Source: Deltaproteobacteria bacterium
GTDB taxonomy: Bacteria > Desulfobacterota > Desulfarculia > Adiutricales > Adiutricaceae
Assembly (NCBI GenBank): GCA_031267005.1
Contig: JAIRZX010000170.1
Span: 1 to 6,719 of the forward strand
Length of the DNA stretch: 6,719 nucleotides
Reading direction: 5' to 3'
Position 1 is the stretch's first letter, and the number at the start of each line of letters is the position of its first letter. Both the position numbers and the translations under genes were made by a program. The notes under the pieces were generated by a model. It made no database searches. It had not been told where the DNA came from and was given only the letters and a program-made list of their open reading frames with translations. Shown here piece by piece: positions 1 through 5,760 of the stretch.

Positions 1-1
1 C

Positions 2-21
2 GAGGTGAGGTGAGGTGAGGT
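2..21. repeat. GAGGT x4 tandem repeat
   Basis: Four perfect head-to-tail copies of GAGGT, followed by a partial copy (GA). They lie at the left edge, so the array may extend outside the window. Five-base units like this can change in number by replication slippage. The array sits about 30 bases upstream of the putative -35 element of the next gene. No function can be assigned. Confidence 0.85.
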
Positions 22-27
22 GACGCA

Positions 28-43
28 GATTCGCCGATTCGCC
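28..43. repeat. GATTCGCC x2 tandem repeat
   Basis: Two perfect adjacent copies of the octamer GATTCGCC, just upstream of the putative -35 box at 50-55. It could be a small duplication or a paired binding site for a regulator. Only the repetition itself is visible. Confidence 0.7.
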
Positions 44-49
44 GGACTC

Positions 50-78
50 TTGAGAATGGCCCCGATTGGGGTTAATAT
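50..78 (+). promoter_or_regulatory. putative sigma70-type promoter of the aminotransferase gene
   Basis: TTGAGA (50-55) and TAATAT (73-78) are separated by 17 bases. They match the TTGACA and TATAAT consensus at 5 of 6 and 4 of 6 positions, in a locally AT-rich patch of GC-rich DNA. Transcription would start about 6-8 bases after the -10 box, around 84-86, which is the ATG at 85 itself. This suggests a leaderless or nearly leaderless mRNA. It is a pattern match only. Confidence 0.5.
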
Positions 79-84
79 CTGCGC

Positions 85-1233
85 ATGTTGATTCCGCCGG
101 TTAAAATACCTTTCTCGGAGGAGGACATCGAGAGGCTGGCCGGGAGGTTCAAGGACGTCCTCAGGTCGGGCTACATCGCCATGGGCCCGAACAGCGCCGC
201 CTTCGAGGCCGGCTTCGCCGACTGGCTGGGGCTCCCCTTCGCCGTGGGGGCCGGGAGCGGCACGCAGGCCTTGGAGCTCATTTGCCGCGCGAGGGACTTT
301 TCCGGGGCGTCCGTGTGCGTGCCGGCGGCCACCTTCATGGCTACGGCCTTCGCCCCGATCGCGGCCGGGGCCAGGATAGTCCTGGTCGACTGCGACCCCC
401 GGACCCTTCAGATGGATCCGGCGGATCTGGAGCGTAAGATCCGCCCCGACACGCGGGCCGTGATCCTGGTGCACCTGGGCGGCTTCATGGCCGCGGACTG
501 GGAAAGGATAAAGCGGACGGCCGCGGACGCCGGGGCCATGCTCATAGAGGACGCGGCCCACGCCCACGGCTCCGAGGCGGGGGGCGCCATGGCCGGTACC
601 CTGGGGGACGCTGCGGCCTTCTCTTTTTTCGCCACCAAGGTCCTTCCCACCGGCGAGGGGGGCATGGCCGTCACCTCGGATCCCCAGCTTGCCGAGCGCA
701 TGCTCTCCATCCGCCAGCACGGCCAGTCCAGGCCGGGCTCCAACGTGCACGAGGGTTTCGGGCTGAACTACCGCCCCTCGGAGATCCATGCCCTCCTGGG
801 CCTGGACGTCCTGGCCCGCGCCGCCGAGATCCTGGAAGCCAGGCGCGCGGCCGCCGCCGTTTACGACCGCCTGCTCTCAGGAACCCGGTTCTCCCCCGTA
901 GCGGCGCCTCCCGGCCAGAAGCCTTCCTACTACAAGTACATGGCCTTCCTGCCGGAGGGCGTCCCCCGCAAGGAGTTCAAGGACCTCCTCATGCGGGAAC
1001 GCGGGTACGTCCTCGCGGGGGAGGTCTACGCCCTGCCTCTTTCCCGGCAGCCCTTCTGGACCGGGAACCCCGAGTTCCTGGCGCATCCCCTGGAAGTTCT
1101 CCCCGGCGCGGACGAGGGCTGTTCCCGCCACGTCTGCCTGCCCATATGGCCGGGCCTGGACCCGGACGACCAGGCCAGGCTGGTCGAGGCGATGGAGGAC
1201 GTATGCCGTCGAGTCCGGTCCCGGCCCGCCTGA
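85..1233 (+). CDS. DegT/DnrJ/EryC1/StrS family PLP-dependent aminotransferase
   Basis: A 382-residue cytoplasmic enzyme of the sugar-aminotransferase branch of fold-type I PLP enzymes. These usually move an amino group from glutamate or glutamine onto a keto-sugar nucleotide for surface polysaccharide, lipopolysaccharide or glycan synthesis. Length is normal for the family (about 360-400). Visible landmarks: GSGT at 57-60 (cofactor phosphate region); EDAAHAHG at 155-162, with Asp156 placed to pair with the pyridine nitrogen; FSFFATKVLPTGEGG at 179-193, with Lys185 as the likely Schiff-base lysine; GLNYRPSEIHALLGL at 226-240; and the C-terminal LPIWPGL typical of the family. The ATG at 85 is the first start after an in-frame TAA at 73-75. 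It has no good Shine-Dalgarno sequence, and a promoter match places the transcript start on this codon. No sugar-nucleotide or glycosyltransferase genes lie nearby, so the substrate cannot be inferred. The family is secure; the specific reaction is unknown. Confidence 0.95.
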   Translation: MLIPPVKIPFSEEDIERLAGRFKDVLRSGYIAMGPNSAAFEAGFADWLGLPFAVGAGSGTQALELICRARDFSGASVCVPAATFMATAFAPIAAGARIVLVDCDPRTLQMDPADLERKIRPDTRAVILVHLGGFMAADWERIKRTAADAGAMLIEDAAHAHGSEAGGAMAGTLGDAAAFSFFATKVLPTGEGGMAVTSDPQLAERMLSIRQHGQSRPGSNVHEGFGLNYRPSEIHALLGLDVLARAAEILEARRAAAAVYDRLLSGTRFSPVAAPPGQKPSYYKYMAFLPEGVPRKEFKDLLMRERGYVLAGEVYALPLSRQPFWTGNPEFLAHPLEVLPGADEGCSRHVCLPIWPGLDPDDQARLVEAMEDVCRRVRSRPA

Positions 1234-1241
1234 AGGAACGG

Positions 1242-1270
1242 CGGCCGACGTGCCCGGGACTCGTCGGCCG
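1242..1270 (+). terminator. hairpin after the aminotransferase gene, terminator-like without a T-tract
   Basis: CGGCCGACG (1242-1250) and CGTCGGCCG (1262-1270) form a perfect 9-bp stem with an 11-base loop, starting 8 bases after the stop codon. No run of T follows, so it is not a standard intrinsic terminator. It could pause polymerase, protect the mRNA 3' end, or work with Rho. Confidence 0.45.
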
Positions 1271-1420
1271 ACGGCCCCGCCGCGCGGCCGGTGACGGGGA
1301 GGGGAGGGCGCCAGGATTCTCCTGAACTGGATCTTAAGCCCGCCTGTACGCGTCGCGCCGCATCGCATCGCCAGTAAGCTCCGGTCCCGGATGGTATTAA
1401 TTATTTTCGCAAACGCCATA

Positions 1421-1449
1421 ATTATACCCCCGCAATGGAGTTTTGGCAC
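1421..1449 (-). promoter_or_regulatory. minus-strand promoter-like site with perfect TATAAT
   Basis: Read on the minus strand, GTGCCA (complement of 1444-1449) is followed after 17 bases by a perfect TATAAT (complement of 1421-1426), within an AT-rich patch (about 1393-1426). The -35 match is 4 of 6. No credible gene lies immediately downstream on this strand; a transcript would run antisense into the 3' end of the aminotransferase gene. It may be an outward or inward promoter of a mobile-element end, since it lies inside the 20-bp repeats. Confidence 0.3.
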
Positions 1450-1490
1450 CCGCAACGGGGTTTAGGAGCCCGCGACTTTTTTTCCAACAG
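1429..1490. repeat. degenerate 20-bp repeats, possible insertion-sequence end remnant
   Basis: Three units begin with CCCGC at exact 20-bp spacing: CCCGCAATGGAGTTTTGGCA (1429-1448), CCCGCAACGGGGTTTAGGAG (1449-1468) and CCCGCGACTTTTTTTCCAAC (1469-1488). The first two agree at 15 of 20 positions; the third is diverged. On the minus strand the block starts with TGTTGG at 1489. Serial repeats of about 20 bp with TG/CA termini are known at the ends of IS21-type insertion sequences. No transposase is present, so if this is an IS end it is a solo remnant. The repeats are clear; the IS assignment is inference. Confidence 0.5.
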
Positions 1491-1514
1491 TTTGGTAGCC
1501 TTTAGTCTAGTCAG

Positions 1515-1551
1515 CGTATCGCGTACCGCGCATTAGCGGTCAGCGGATACG
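1515..1551 (+). other. two-part stem-loop followed by TTTT
   Basis: CGTATC (1515-1520) pairs with GATACG (1546-1551), and inside it ACCGC (1525-1529) pairs with GCGGT (1536-1540) around the loop GCATTA. A small internal loop separates the two stems. Four T follow at 1552-1555, so it could be a weak terminator in the + direction, or part of a structured RNA. No gene ends just upstream. Confidence 0.35.
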
Positions 1552-1584
1552 TTTTGGAGGCCCTTGAGCCTTCCCTGCCCGCCC

Positions 1585-1602
1585 CTGGCCGCTTTAGGCC
1601 AG
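1585..1602 (+). other. 6-bp stem-loop in the long leader region
   Basis: CTGGCC (1585-1590) and GGCCAG (1597-1602) enclose GCTTTA. It is one of several hairpins in the 547-base non-coding stretch between the aminotransferase and flavoprotein genes. No gene is visible in this stretch on either strand. Confidence 0.35.
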
Positions 1603-1672
1603 CCCTTTAGATGAAGACGGCCCGGGCGGCGGCCCTTAGGTTTTCGCGCCAGAGCCCTTCAGACCCCTTTCG

Positions 1673-1755
1673 CGCCCGCGCGGCGGCCAGGCCCCGCCGC
1701 GCGGGCGTTCTCCCGGAACGTTTCCGGGAGCGCTCCCCCCGGTCGATTCCGGGGG
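1673..1755 (+). promoter_or_regulatory. three consecutive hairpins directly upstream of the flavoprotein gene
   Basis: Hairpin 1: a perfect 14-bp stem, 1673-1686 with 1694-1707, loop CCAGGCC. Hairpin 2: a 9-bp stem, CTCCCGGAA (1710-1718) with TTCCGGGAG (1722-1730), loop CGT. Hairpin 3: a 7-bp stem, CCCCCGG (1736-1742) with CCGGGGG (1749-1755), loop TCGATT, followed by the T-rich CTTCTATATTTTG. The last stem ends 14 bases before the ribosome-binding site. If transcribed, the array would give a strongly folded 5' leader; hairpin 3 plus the T-rich stretch resembles an imperfect attenuator. I see no match to the conserved core of the FMN riboswitch. No regulator is known. Confidence 0.5.
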
Positions 1756-1769
1756 CTTCTATATTTTGT

Positions 1770-1774
1770 GGGAG
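1770..1774 (+). promoter_or_regulatory. ribosome-binding site that fixes the flavoprotein start
   Basis: GGGAG lies 6 bases before the ATG at 1781. An in-frame TTG at 1766 overlaps this Shine-Dalgarno sequence and would add five residues with no homology to the family N-terminus. The ATG at 1781 is therefore preferred. Confidence 0.7.
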
Positions 1775-1780
1775 AACAGC

Positions 1781-2350
1781 ATGACTAACGTAGTGACGAT
1801 ACTGGGCAGCCCCCGGACGAATTCCGACTCCTCGAGGCTCGCCGACGCCCTGGCGGCGTCCCTGACCGGCGGTGCCGGCGCCTCCGCCAGGCACGTCTTG
1901 AACGGCCTGAAGCACGCGCGCGGCTGCCAGGCCTGCCAGAGCTGCAAGGGCAAGACCGACTCCTGCGTCGTCAAGGACGATCTGGCCCCGGTCCTGGGCA
2001 CCGCCGCGGCTGCCGACGTCGTGATAATCGCGTCCCCTGTCTACATAGGGGAGATCACGGCCCAGCTCAAGCTCTTCGTCGACAGGACCTACTCCTGGTT
2101 CCTGCCGGACTTCCACACGAACCCCTCGCCGGGAAGGCTTCCCAAGGGCAAGAAGCTCGTGCTCATCTTCACCCAGGGCAACCCCGACGCGGGCACCTAC
2201 ACGCGCGTCTTCGAGGCCTACAAGGGCTATTTCGCCCACCAGGGCTTCAAGGCCGAGTACAGGTGCGTTACCGTGCCCGTCGGCCCCGACCACGACAAGG
2301 CCGTCGAGGCCGCCGAGGCCGAGATAAAGAAGCTCGCGGACACCCTCTAG
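1781..2350 (+). CDS. iron-sulfur flavoprotein (Isf)-like NAD(P)H/FMN oxidoreductase
   Basis: A 189-residue flavodoxin-fold protein of the NADPH-dependent FMN reductase superfamily. It begins MTNVVTILGSPRTNSDSSRL; the GSPRxxSxSxxL loop (residues 9-20) is the FMN-phosphate site. Cysteines 49, 52, 55 and 62 form CX2CX2CX6C, followed by DDL at 66-68. In archaeal Isf proteins a compact CX2CX2C plus one more Cys 4-7 residues on binds a [4Fe-4S] cluster. ADVVIIASPVYIGEITAQLK (78-97) followed by the FVDRTY segment is the other family hallmark. Such proteins are soluble electron carriers or reductases, often linked to oxidative stress or redox balance in anaerobes, and usually act as dimers or tetramers with clusters near a neighbour's FMN. 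Length is normal. The gene stands alone, with a long hairpin-rich leader. Electron donor and acceptor are unknown. Some relatives keep the Cys motif without a proven cluster. Confidence 0.9.
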   Translation: MTNVVTILGSPRTNSDSSRLADALAASLTGGAGASARHVLNGLKHARGCQACQSCKGKTDSCVVKDDLAPVLGTAAAADVVIIASPVYIGEITAQLKLFVDRTYSWFLPDFHTNPSPGRLPKGKKLVLIFTQGNPDAGTYTRVFEAYKGYFAHQGFKAEYRCVTVPVGPDHDKAVEAAEAEIKKLADTL

Positions 2351-2619
2351 CGGCTGGAAGCCGAGGCATAAAGCCTGGGCTTGCGGCCCCGGCGCCCTTG
2401 AACGCTTTCCGGCGCGGAGGCCGGGGATGCCCGGAGGGGCCCCGTTCGGGCCGTTCCGGCTATTCCCGCCGTTCTCCCCCCTGCGGCCCGGCCGCGGGGG
2501 GGTGCGCGTCGCGGGAGACCCGGTCGGGCGGCCCGCTCCGGGAGCGGCTTTCGGTCTGCCCCGTCCCGCGCGGCGGGCGGGTAACGCTTCGGTCGCTGGC
2601 GGGACCTTTGCATTTAACG
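2351..2619. other. non-coding GC-rich spacer with several hairpins
   Basis: No credible gene on either strand; the open frames are rich in Arg, Gly and Pro and lack ribosome-binding sites. Small inverted repeats follow the flavoprotein stop at once: CGGCT/AGCCG (2351-2363) and AAGCC/GGCTT (2371-2382). A wider one pairs CCCCGGC (2387-2393) with GCCGGGG (2420-2426). CCGCTC/GAGCGG (2533-2547) is followed by CTTTCGG. None has a clear T-tract, so a terminator cannot be chosen among them. Confidence 0.6.
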
Positions 2620-2732
2620 GGGCCCGAGGCCCTTGGTCGGGCCAGAGGACCTTGAGGGGGCCCGAGGCCTTTGGGCGGGCCCGAGGACATTGAGGGGCCC
2701 GAGGCCCTTGAGGGGGCCCCGAGGGCCATAAT
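2620..2732. repeat. tandem array of about six 19-bp units
   Basis: The unit is GGGCCCGAGGCCCTTGAGG, with starts at 2620, 2639, 2658, 2677, 2695 and 2714. Spacing is 19 bases except for one 18-base step; copies differ at a few positions and the last is partial. Nineteen is not a multiple of three, so the array is not protein-coding. Each copy opens with the palindrome GGGCCC. A 12-base piece of the unit (GAGGCCCTTGAG) occurs again at 1557-1568 in the previous spacer, suggesting a sequence shared among spacers of this genome. Role unknown. Confidence 0.85.
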
Positions 2733-2798
2733 CAGGGGCTGATGGCATTCTGGCGGGCGCGGCGTACCTTAATGGAGGGGAGAGCGTCCGCCCGGCCC

Positions 2799-2827
2799 TT
2801 GAAAAATTGCCCCGGGCGGGGTAGTTT
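2799..2827 (+). promoter_or_regulatory. putative promoter of the 780-aa repeat-protein gene
   Basis: TTGAAA (2799-2804, 5 of 6 match) and TAGTTT (2822-2827, 3 of 6, including the conserved first two bases and last T) have a 17-base spacer. The expected start near 2834 would give a leader of about 65 bases. A small inverted repeat GGGTA/TACCC (2819-2831) overlaps the -10 box and could be an operator. Weak evidence. Confidence 0.35.
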
Positions 2828-2898
2828 ACCCAAACCCGCAGACGGCGGAGGGTAAGGGCGCCCGCCCTTCCCGCCTGGAGCGCGGCGAGCGAGGCAGC

Positions 2899-5241
2899 AT
2901 GGATTTCGCAACTGAGTTGGCGTCGGCCGAGGCGGAGCTGGACGCGTGCGGGAAGCTCGCTGAGGCCATTCCCGGGTCCAAGGGCGGGGCCAAGGCCAAG
3001 AGGAGCGAAGAGAAGGCCCTCGCCAGGCTCCGCGAGGCGGACGCCAGGCTGGAAGCGGCGGCCGCGGCTCGCGGGGAGGCCGGCTCCGAAGCCCTGGGGG
3101 CCGCGCTGGGCAAGGCCGTGGCGCTGGCCTCGAGGCTGGGGGATCTGGATTTGGCCAAAAGCTCGGCGGAGCGGCTCATGGGCCTCCCGTCCGTCGGCGG
3201 GAACGCCTTGAGGAAGCTGGAAGCGGGTTCCGCGCTCGTGGCCGATTTCGCTATGTGCTGCGACTTCGACTCGGCGCTTTCCATCCTCGCGGACTTGAAG
3301 AAATTCGCCTCCGGAAAAGAAACCCCCCCCGGAAAGGAATACGCCTCCTGCTGGCTCGCGGCGGCGGCTGGGCTGGCCGCCGCGCTCTCCGACTGCGGCA
3401 GGCCCAAGGACGCGCTTGACGTCTACTCCTCCATGAGGCCCTTCCGGCGCTTGGAGCCGAGCGGGCCCGCCCGCGCCGGGGCGGCGGCGAAGATAGTGGA
3501 GGCCCTCACGCGGGCGGAGGACCTGGAGAAGGCCTTCGCGGTTTTCAGGGAGATGGGCTCGTACTCGTCCGGGGACGAGCCCTTCAGGCTGTACATGAAG
3601 GCGGGGTTCACGCTACTTCTGCCCCTTTCCCGGAGCACGGGCCAGGAGGGGCGCTTCTCCTTCCTGGCGAGGGCGTTCTCCGACCCGCGCGAGGCCCCCG
3701 AAAAGTCAGCGTTGCGCGGGGAGGCGGCGCTCGCCTTCGTCGAGGAACGCGCCCGCGAGGGCGATCTGGAGGGGGCCAGGGCGGTCCTGAACGCCTTCGA
3801 CGACTTCTCGGGGCCCGCTCTCGTGGCCGTCAGCCGCGCGAAGGCGGCGGGCGCCTTGGCCGAGGCCCTGATGGACGACTCCCGCTTGGACGAGGCGTTG
3901 TCCCTGCTCCTGGCCCACTCGCTCTTCTGCTTCGCCTCCCCGGCGGCGATCAGCGCGACGGCGGACGCCTACGCCGCCATGCGCGGCCGGCGGGGCTTTC
4001 CGGCGGACTATCCGGGCGACCTGGCCCTCCCGTGCTACCGCTCGCTTTTCAGCGCGTGCCTGAGGCTCGCGAGCGAATACAGCGACGCCATGCGCGACGA
4101 CGACGCCCGCGCCTTCCTGCGGACGGCGGCCACGGTCGGCCGGGACGACGGGGACAGGATCCCCTTCGCGGAGGCGGCGCTGGCGGCGGTGGAGGAGGAC
4201 TGCAGGAACGGCTTCGGCACCGAGGCGCTGGGCCTCTACCGCGCCTTCGCGCCCCGGAAGGGCTCGGAGCCTGTGATGTACCTGACCTGCCGCATGGGCG
4301 CGGCGGTGGTGCGCTCGCTGTGCTCCTTGGGCATCGCCGACGAGGCCGTGAGGATGCTCTCAGGGCTCCCCGCCGCCCGGCGCCCGGGCGACAGGATCTA
4401 TTACGAGCGGCTCCAGGCCCAGATGCACGCGTTCAACGCGCTTTTGAAACTCGGGCTTTTCGGCAAGGCCAACCGGCTCTACCGCAGGCTGGCCGACTTC
4501 TCCGGCCCGGAGAAGGCCGCCTGGAAGTGGCTCAAGGCGGCGGGCAAGCTGGTAGAGGCATACGTATACGATTCCGCCTGGCCCAAGGCGCGGAAGATTT
4601 TCGACAACGCCCGCCGCGAGTCCCCGAAGGGGGGGAAGTTCACGTTGAGGCTGTACGCGATGGCCTCGGACATCATAACCGCCTGTTGCGAGAACTCGGA
4701 CTTTATGTCCGCGGCTGAGATCTTCTCCTCCCTCCCCGACGCGGGGGGGGAGCCCAAGCTCGAGGAGGAGAGATTCGAGATCTCCCAGCACCTTGCAGCC
4801 TACATGTGCCACAGGGGGAAGGTCCAGGACGCGCTGGAATTATTCCGGGGCATACCCGTGGAGAGCCCCACGGGCAAGCTCCCGGCGCTGAAGGCCCGCG
4901 TCGCGGCCTGGCTCATAGCGGATCTCTCCGGCCGCGGCCTCGCGGAAGAGGCGGCTTCCGTCTACGAGTCGCTGGCCGGGCTCGGCCCGGCCGAGGGCGT
5001 GGACGTCATCCGCGCGAAGTCGGCCATAAGGCTCGCCACCTCGTTTACCCAGTCCGGCCGCACCGACCGGGCGCTCGAGCTTATACTGTCCATTCCAGCC
5101 TTCTGCGACCCAGGCCGCGTGGGCCGCCAGCTGCGCGCGGCAGCGGTGGCGCTTTCGCTGGTTCTGGCAAAGGGCGACGAGGGGGACAAGGCTAACGTCC
5201 TCAGGGCGTTCACGGCGAAGTTCCTGCAGGGGGCGCCGTAG
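2899..5241 (+). CDS. 780-aa alpha-helical protein built of about seventeen 40-residue TPR-like repeats
   Basis: I do not recognise a named family. The protein has no signal peptide or membrane segment and is rich in Ala, Leu, Arg and Glu. Residues 1-62 are charged and helical, possibly coiled coil (SEEKALARLREADARLEA). From residue 63 nearly all of it reads as two-helix repeats with a second helix of type xxxEAlxlfxxl. Units: 63-102, 103-147, 148-187, 188-227, 228-269, 270-309, 310-349, a degenerate stretch 350-377, 378-420, 421-458, 459-499, 500-540, then six of exactly 40 residues (541-580, 581-620, 621-660, 661-700, 701-740, 741-780). Second-helix examples: KARKIFDN, SAAEIFSSL, DALELFRGI, EAASVYESL, RALELILSI. 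TPR and PPR units are 34 and 35 residues, so this is a longer-period relative. Such solenoids bind protein or RNA; which is unknown. The ATG at 2899 is the first start after an in-frame TGA at 2800; a weak GAGG lies 4 bases upstream. The gene appears monocistronic. Confidence 0.92.
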   Translation: MDFATELASAEAELDACGKLAEAIPGSKGGAKAKRSEEKALARLREADARLEAAAAARGEAGSEALGAALGKAVALASRLGDLDLAKSSAERLMGLPSVGGNALRKLEAGSALVADFAMCCDFDSALSILADLKKFASGKETPPGKEYASCWLAAAAGLAAALSDCGRPKDALDVYSSMRPFRRLEPSGPARAGAAAKIVEALTRAEDLEKAFAVFREMGSYSSGDEPFRLYMKAGFTLLLPLSRSTGQEGRFSFLARAFSDPREAPEKSALRGEAALAFVEERAREGDLEGARAVLNAFDDFSGPALVAVSRAKAAGALAEALMDDSRLDEALSLLLAHSLFCFASPAAISATADAYAAMRGRRGFPADYPGDLALPCYRSLFSACLRLASEYSDAMRDDDARAFLRTAATVGRDDGDRIPFAEAALAAVEEDCRNGFGTEALGLYRAFAPRKGSEPVMYLTCRMGAAVVRSLCSLGIADEAVRMLSGLPAARRPGDRIYYERLQAQMHAFNALLKLGLFGKANRLYRRLADFSGPEKAAWKWLKAAGKLVEAYVYDSAWPKARKIFDNARRESPKGGKFTLRLYAMASDIITACCENSDFMSAAEIFSSLPDAGGEPKLEEERFEISQHLAAYMCHRGKVQDALELFRGIPVESPTGKLPALKARVAAWLIADLSGRGLAEEAASVYESLAGLGPAEGVDVIRAKSAIRLATSFTQSGRTDRALELILSIPAFCDPGRVGRQLRAAAVALSLVLAKGDEGDKANVLRAFTAKFLQGAP

Positions 5242-5245
5242 CCGC

Positions 5246-5287
5246 GCCGTGCCGGGGACGAGCCGGGGCGGACGGCGGGTTTCTTTG
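5246..5287 (+). terminator. possible weak terminator after the repeat-protein gene
   Basis: GCCGT (5246-5250) pairs with ACGGC (5272-5276), and inside it CCGG (5252-5255) can pair with CCGG (5263-5266). GGGTTTCTTTG follows, a moderately T-rich tail. The stem starts 5 bases after the stop codon. The internal loops make it a poor intrinsic terminator, so confidence is low. Confidence 0.3.
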
Positions 5288-5536
5288 TCCCGGTTGCCCA
5301 AGGGGCGTTTGGCGCTCCGTTGCTTTCGCGGAGTTGCCCGGAAAACGCGGCGTCGCCTAGCTAAAACATTTCGCAAGCCGTTCTCGCGGCCCAAGGTTGA
5401 TGTCCGTGCAAAAAGCCATTTTGGCCCAAGGAGGGGAGTCGAGGCTCGCCCACCCCTCCCGGCAGGGAAAACCGTCGTCTCGTGTCACCTATTTAGAATG
5501 GATCGCAATAAAGGTTAGAGGACGTAATTTGGCATA
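5288..5536. other. non-coding spacer, no gene seen
   Basis: Base composition is less extreme than in the genes, with A-rich patches. An 89-codon open frame runs through it on the + strand from a GTG at 5249, but its third positions are not GC-biased, its product is a Lys/Arg-rich string, and it has no ribosome-binding site. The octamer GCCCAAGG recurs at 5296, 5389 and 5424. CGCAATAAA occurs at 5504-5512 and again at 5812-5820. Confidence 0.5.
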
Positions 5537-5555
5537 CGTTCACGGGCGGAGAGGC

Positions 5556-5595
5556 CAGGCGCCTTGCTGAGACAGCAGGTGCCTTGCGGAGACAG
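5556..5595. repeat. 20-bp tandem duplication, third copy at 6047
   Basis: CAGGCGCCTTGCTGAGACAG (5556-5575) and CAGGTGCCTTGCGGAGACAG (5576-5595) differ at two positions. A third, diverged copy, CAGGTACCTTGCGGGCACTC, lies at 6047-6066. The copies bracket the TCCGTTCACGGG motif region, so both may belong to one degenerate element. Confidence 0.65.
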
Positions 5596-5760
5596 TTCGG
5601 AAGCCAGGGGCGGAAGGCCGGGCGAGGCGGAAAGAGAGCCGCTGGAAGGGGGGGGTGGCGGTCCGGGACTTGAAAGAGGGTTGCCTGGAGGCCTGGGGCT
5701 GAGGCGGCCCGAGAGCCGGAGGCGGGTTGCCGGCGGGGCGGGGGGAGTTGCAAGCCTTCT

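Noticed and set aside
877..1455. Minus-strand open frame beginning near the 20-bp repeats
   Set aside because: Most of it is antisense to the aminotransferase, and beyond the first 30 codons the product is an Arg/Gly/Pro-rich string.
1429..1488. CRISPR array
   Set aside because: The units are contiguous, diverged 20-mers without spacers. The 19-bp array at 2620-2732 likewise has no spacers, and there are no cas genes.
1766..1780. TTG start adding five residues to the flavoprotein
   Set aside because: The TTG overlaps the Shine-Dalgarno sequence of the ATG at 1781, and the family N-terminus begins at that ATG.
1611..1784. 57-codon + strand frame whose TGA overlaps the flavoprotein ATG
   Set aside because: The overlap looks like translational coupling, but the frame has no ribosome-binding site, its product is Arg/Ala/Pro-rich, and it runs straight through the three perfect hairpins, which explain its composition.
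1607..2293. Minus-strand 228-codon frame opposite the flavoprotein
   Set aside because: It mirrors the GC-biased codons of a well-identified gene and has no recognisable domain.
2826..3407. Minus-strand 193-codon frame opposite the start of the repeat protein
   Set aside because: The Ser/Ala-rich product is the expected antisense shadow of Ala/Glu/Arg-rich coding sequence.
4032..4718. 228-codon + strand frame inside the repeat-protein gene
   Set aside because: It is an alternative frame of a long, regular repeat protein, and its product is Arg/Gly-rich without repeats or motifs.
5249..5518. 89-codon basic + strand frame after the repeat-protein gene
   Set aside because: Third codon positions are not GC-biased, there is no ribosome-binding site, and it overlaps the putative terminator.
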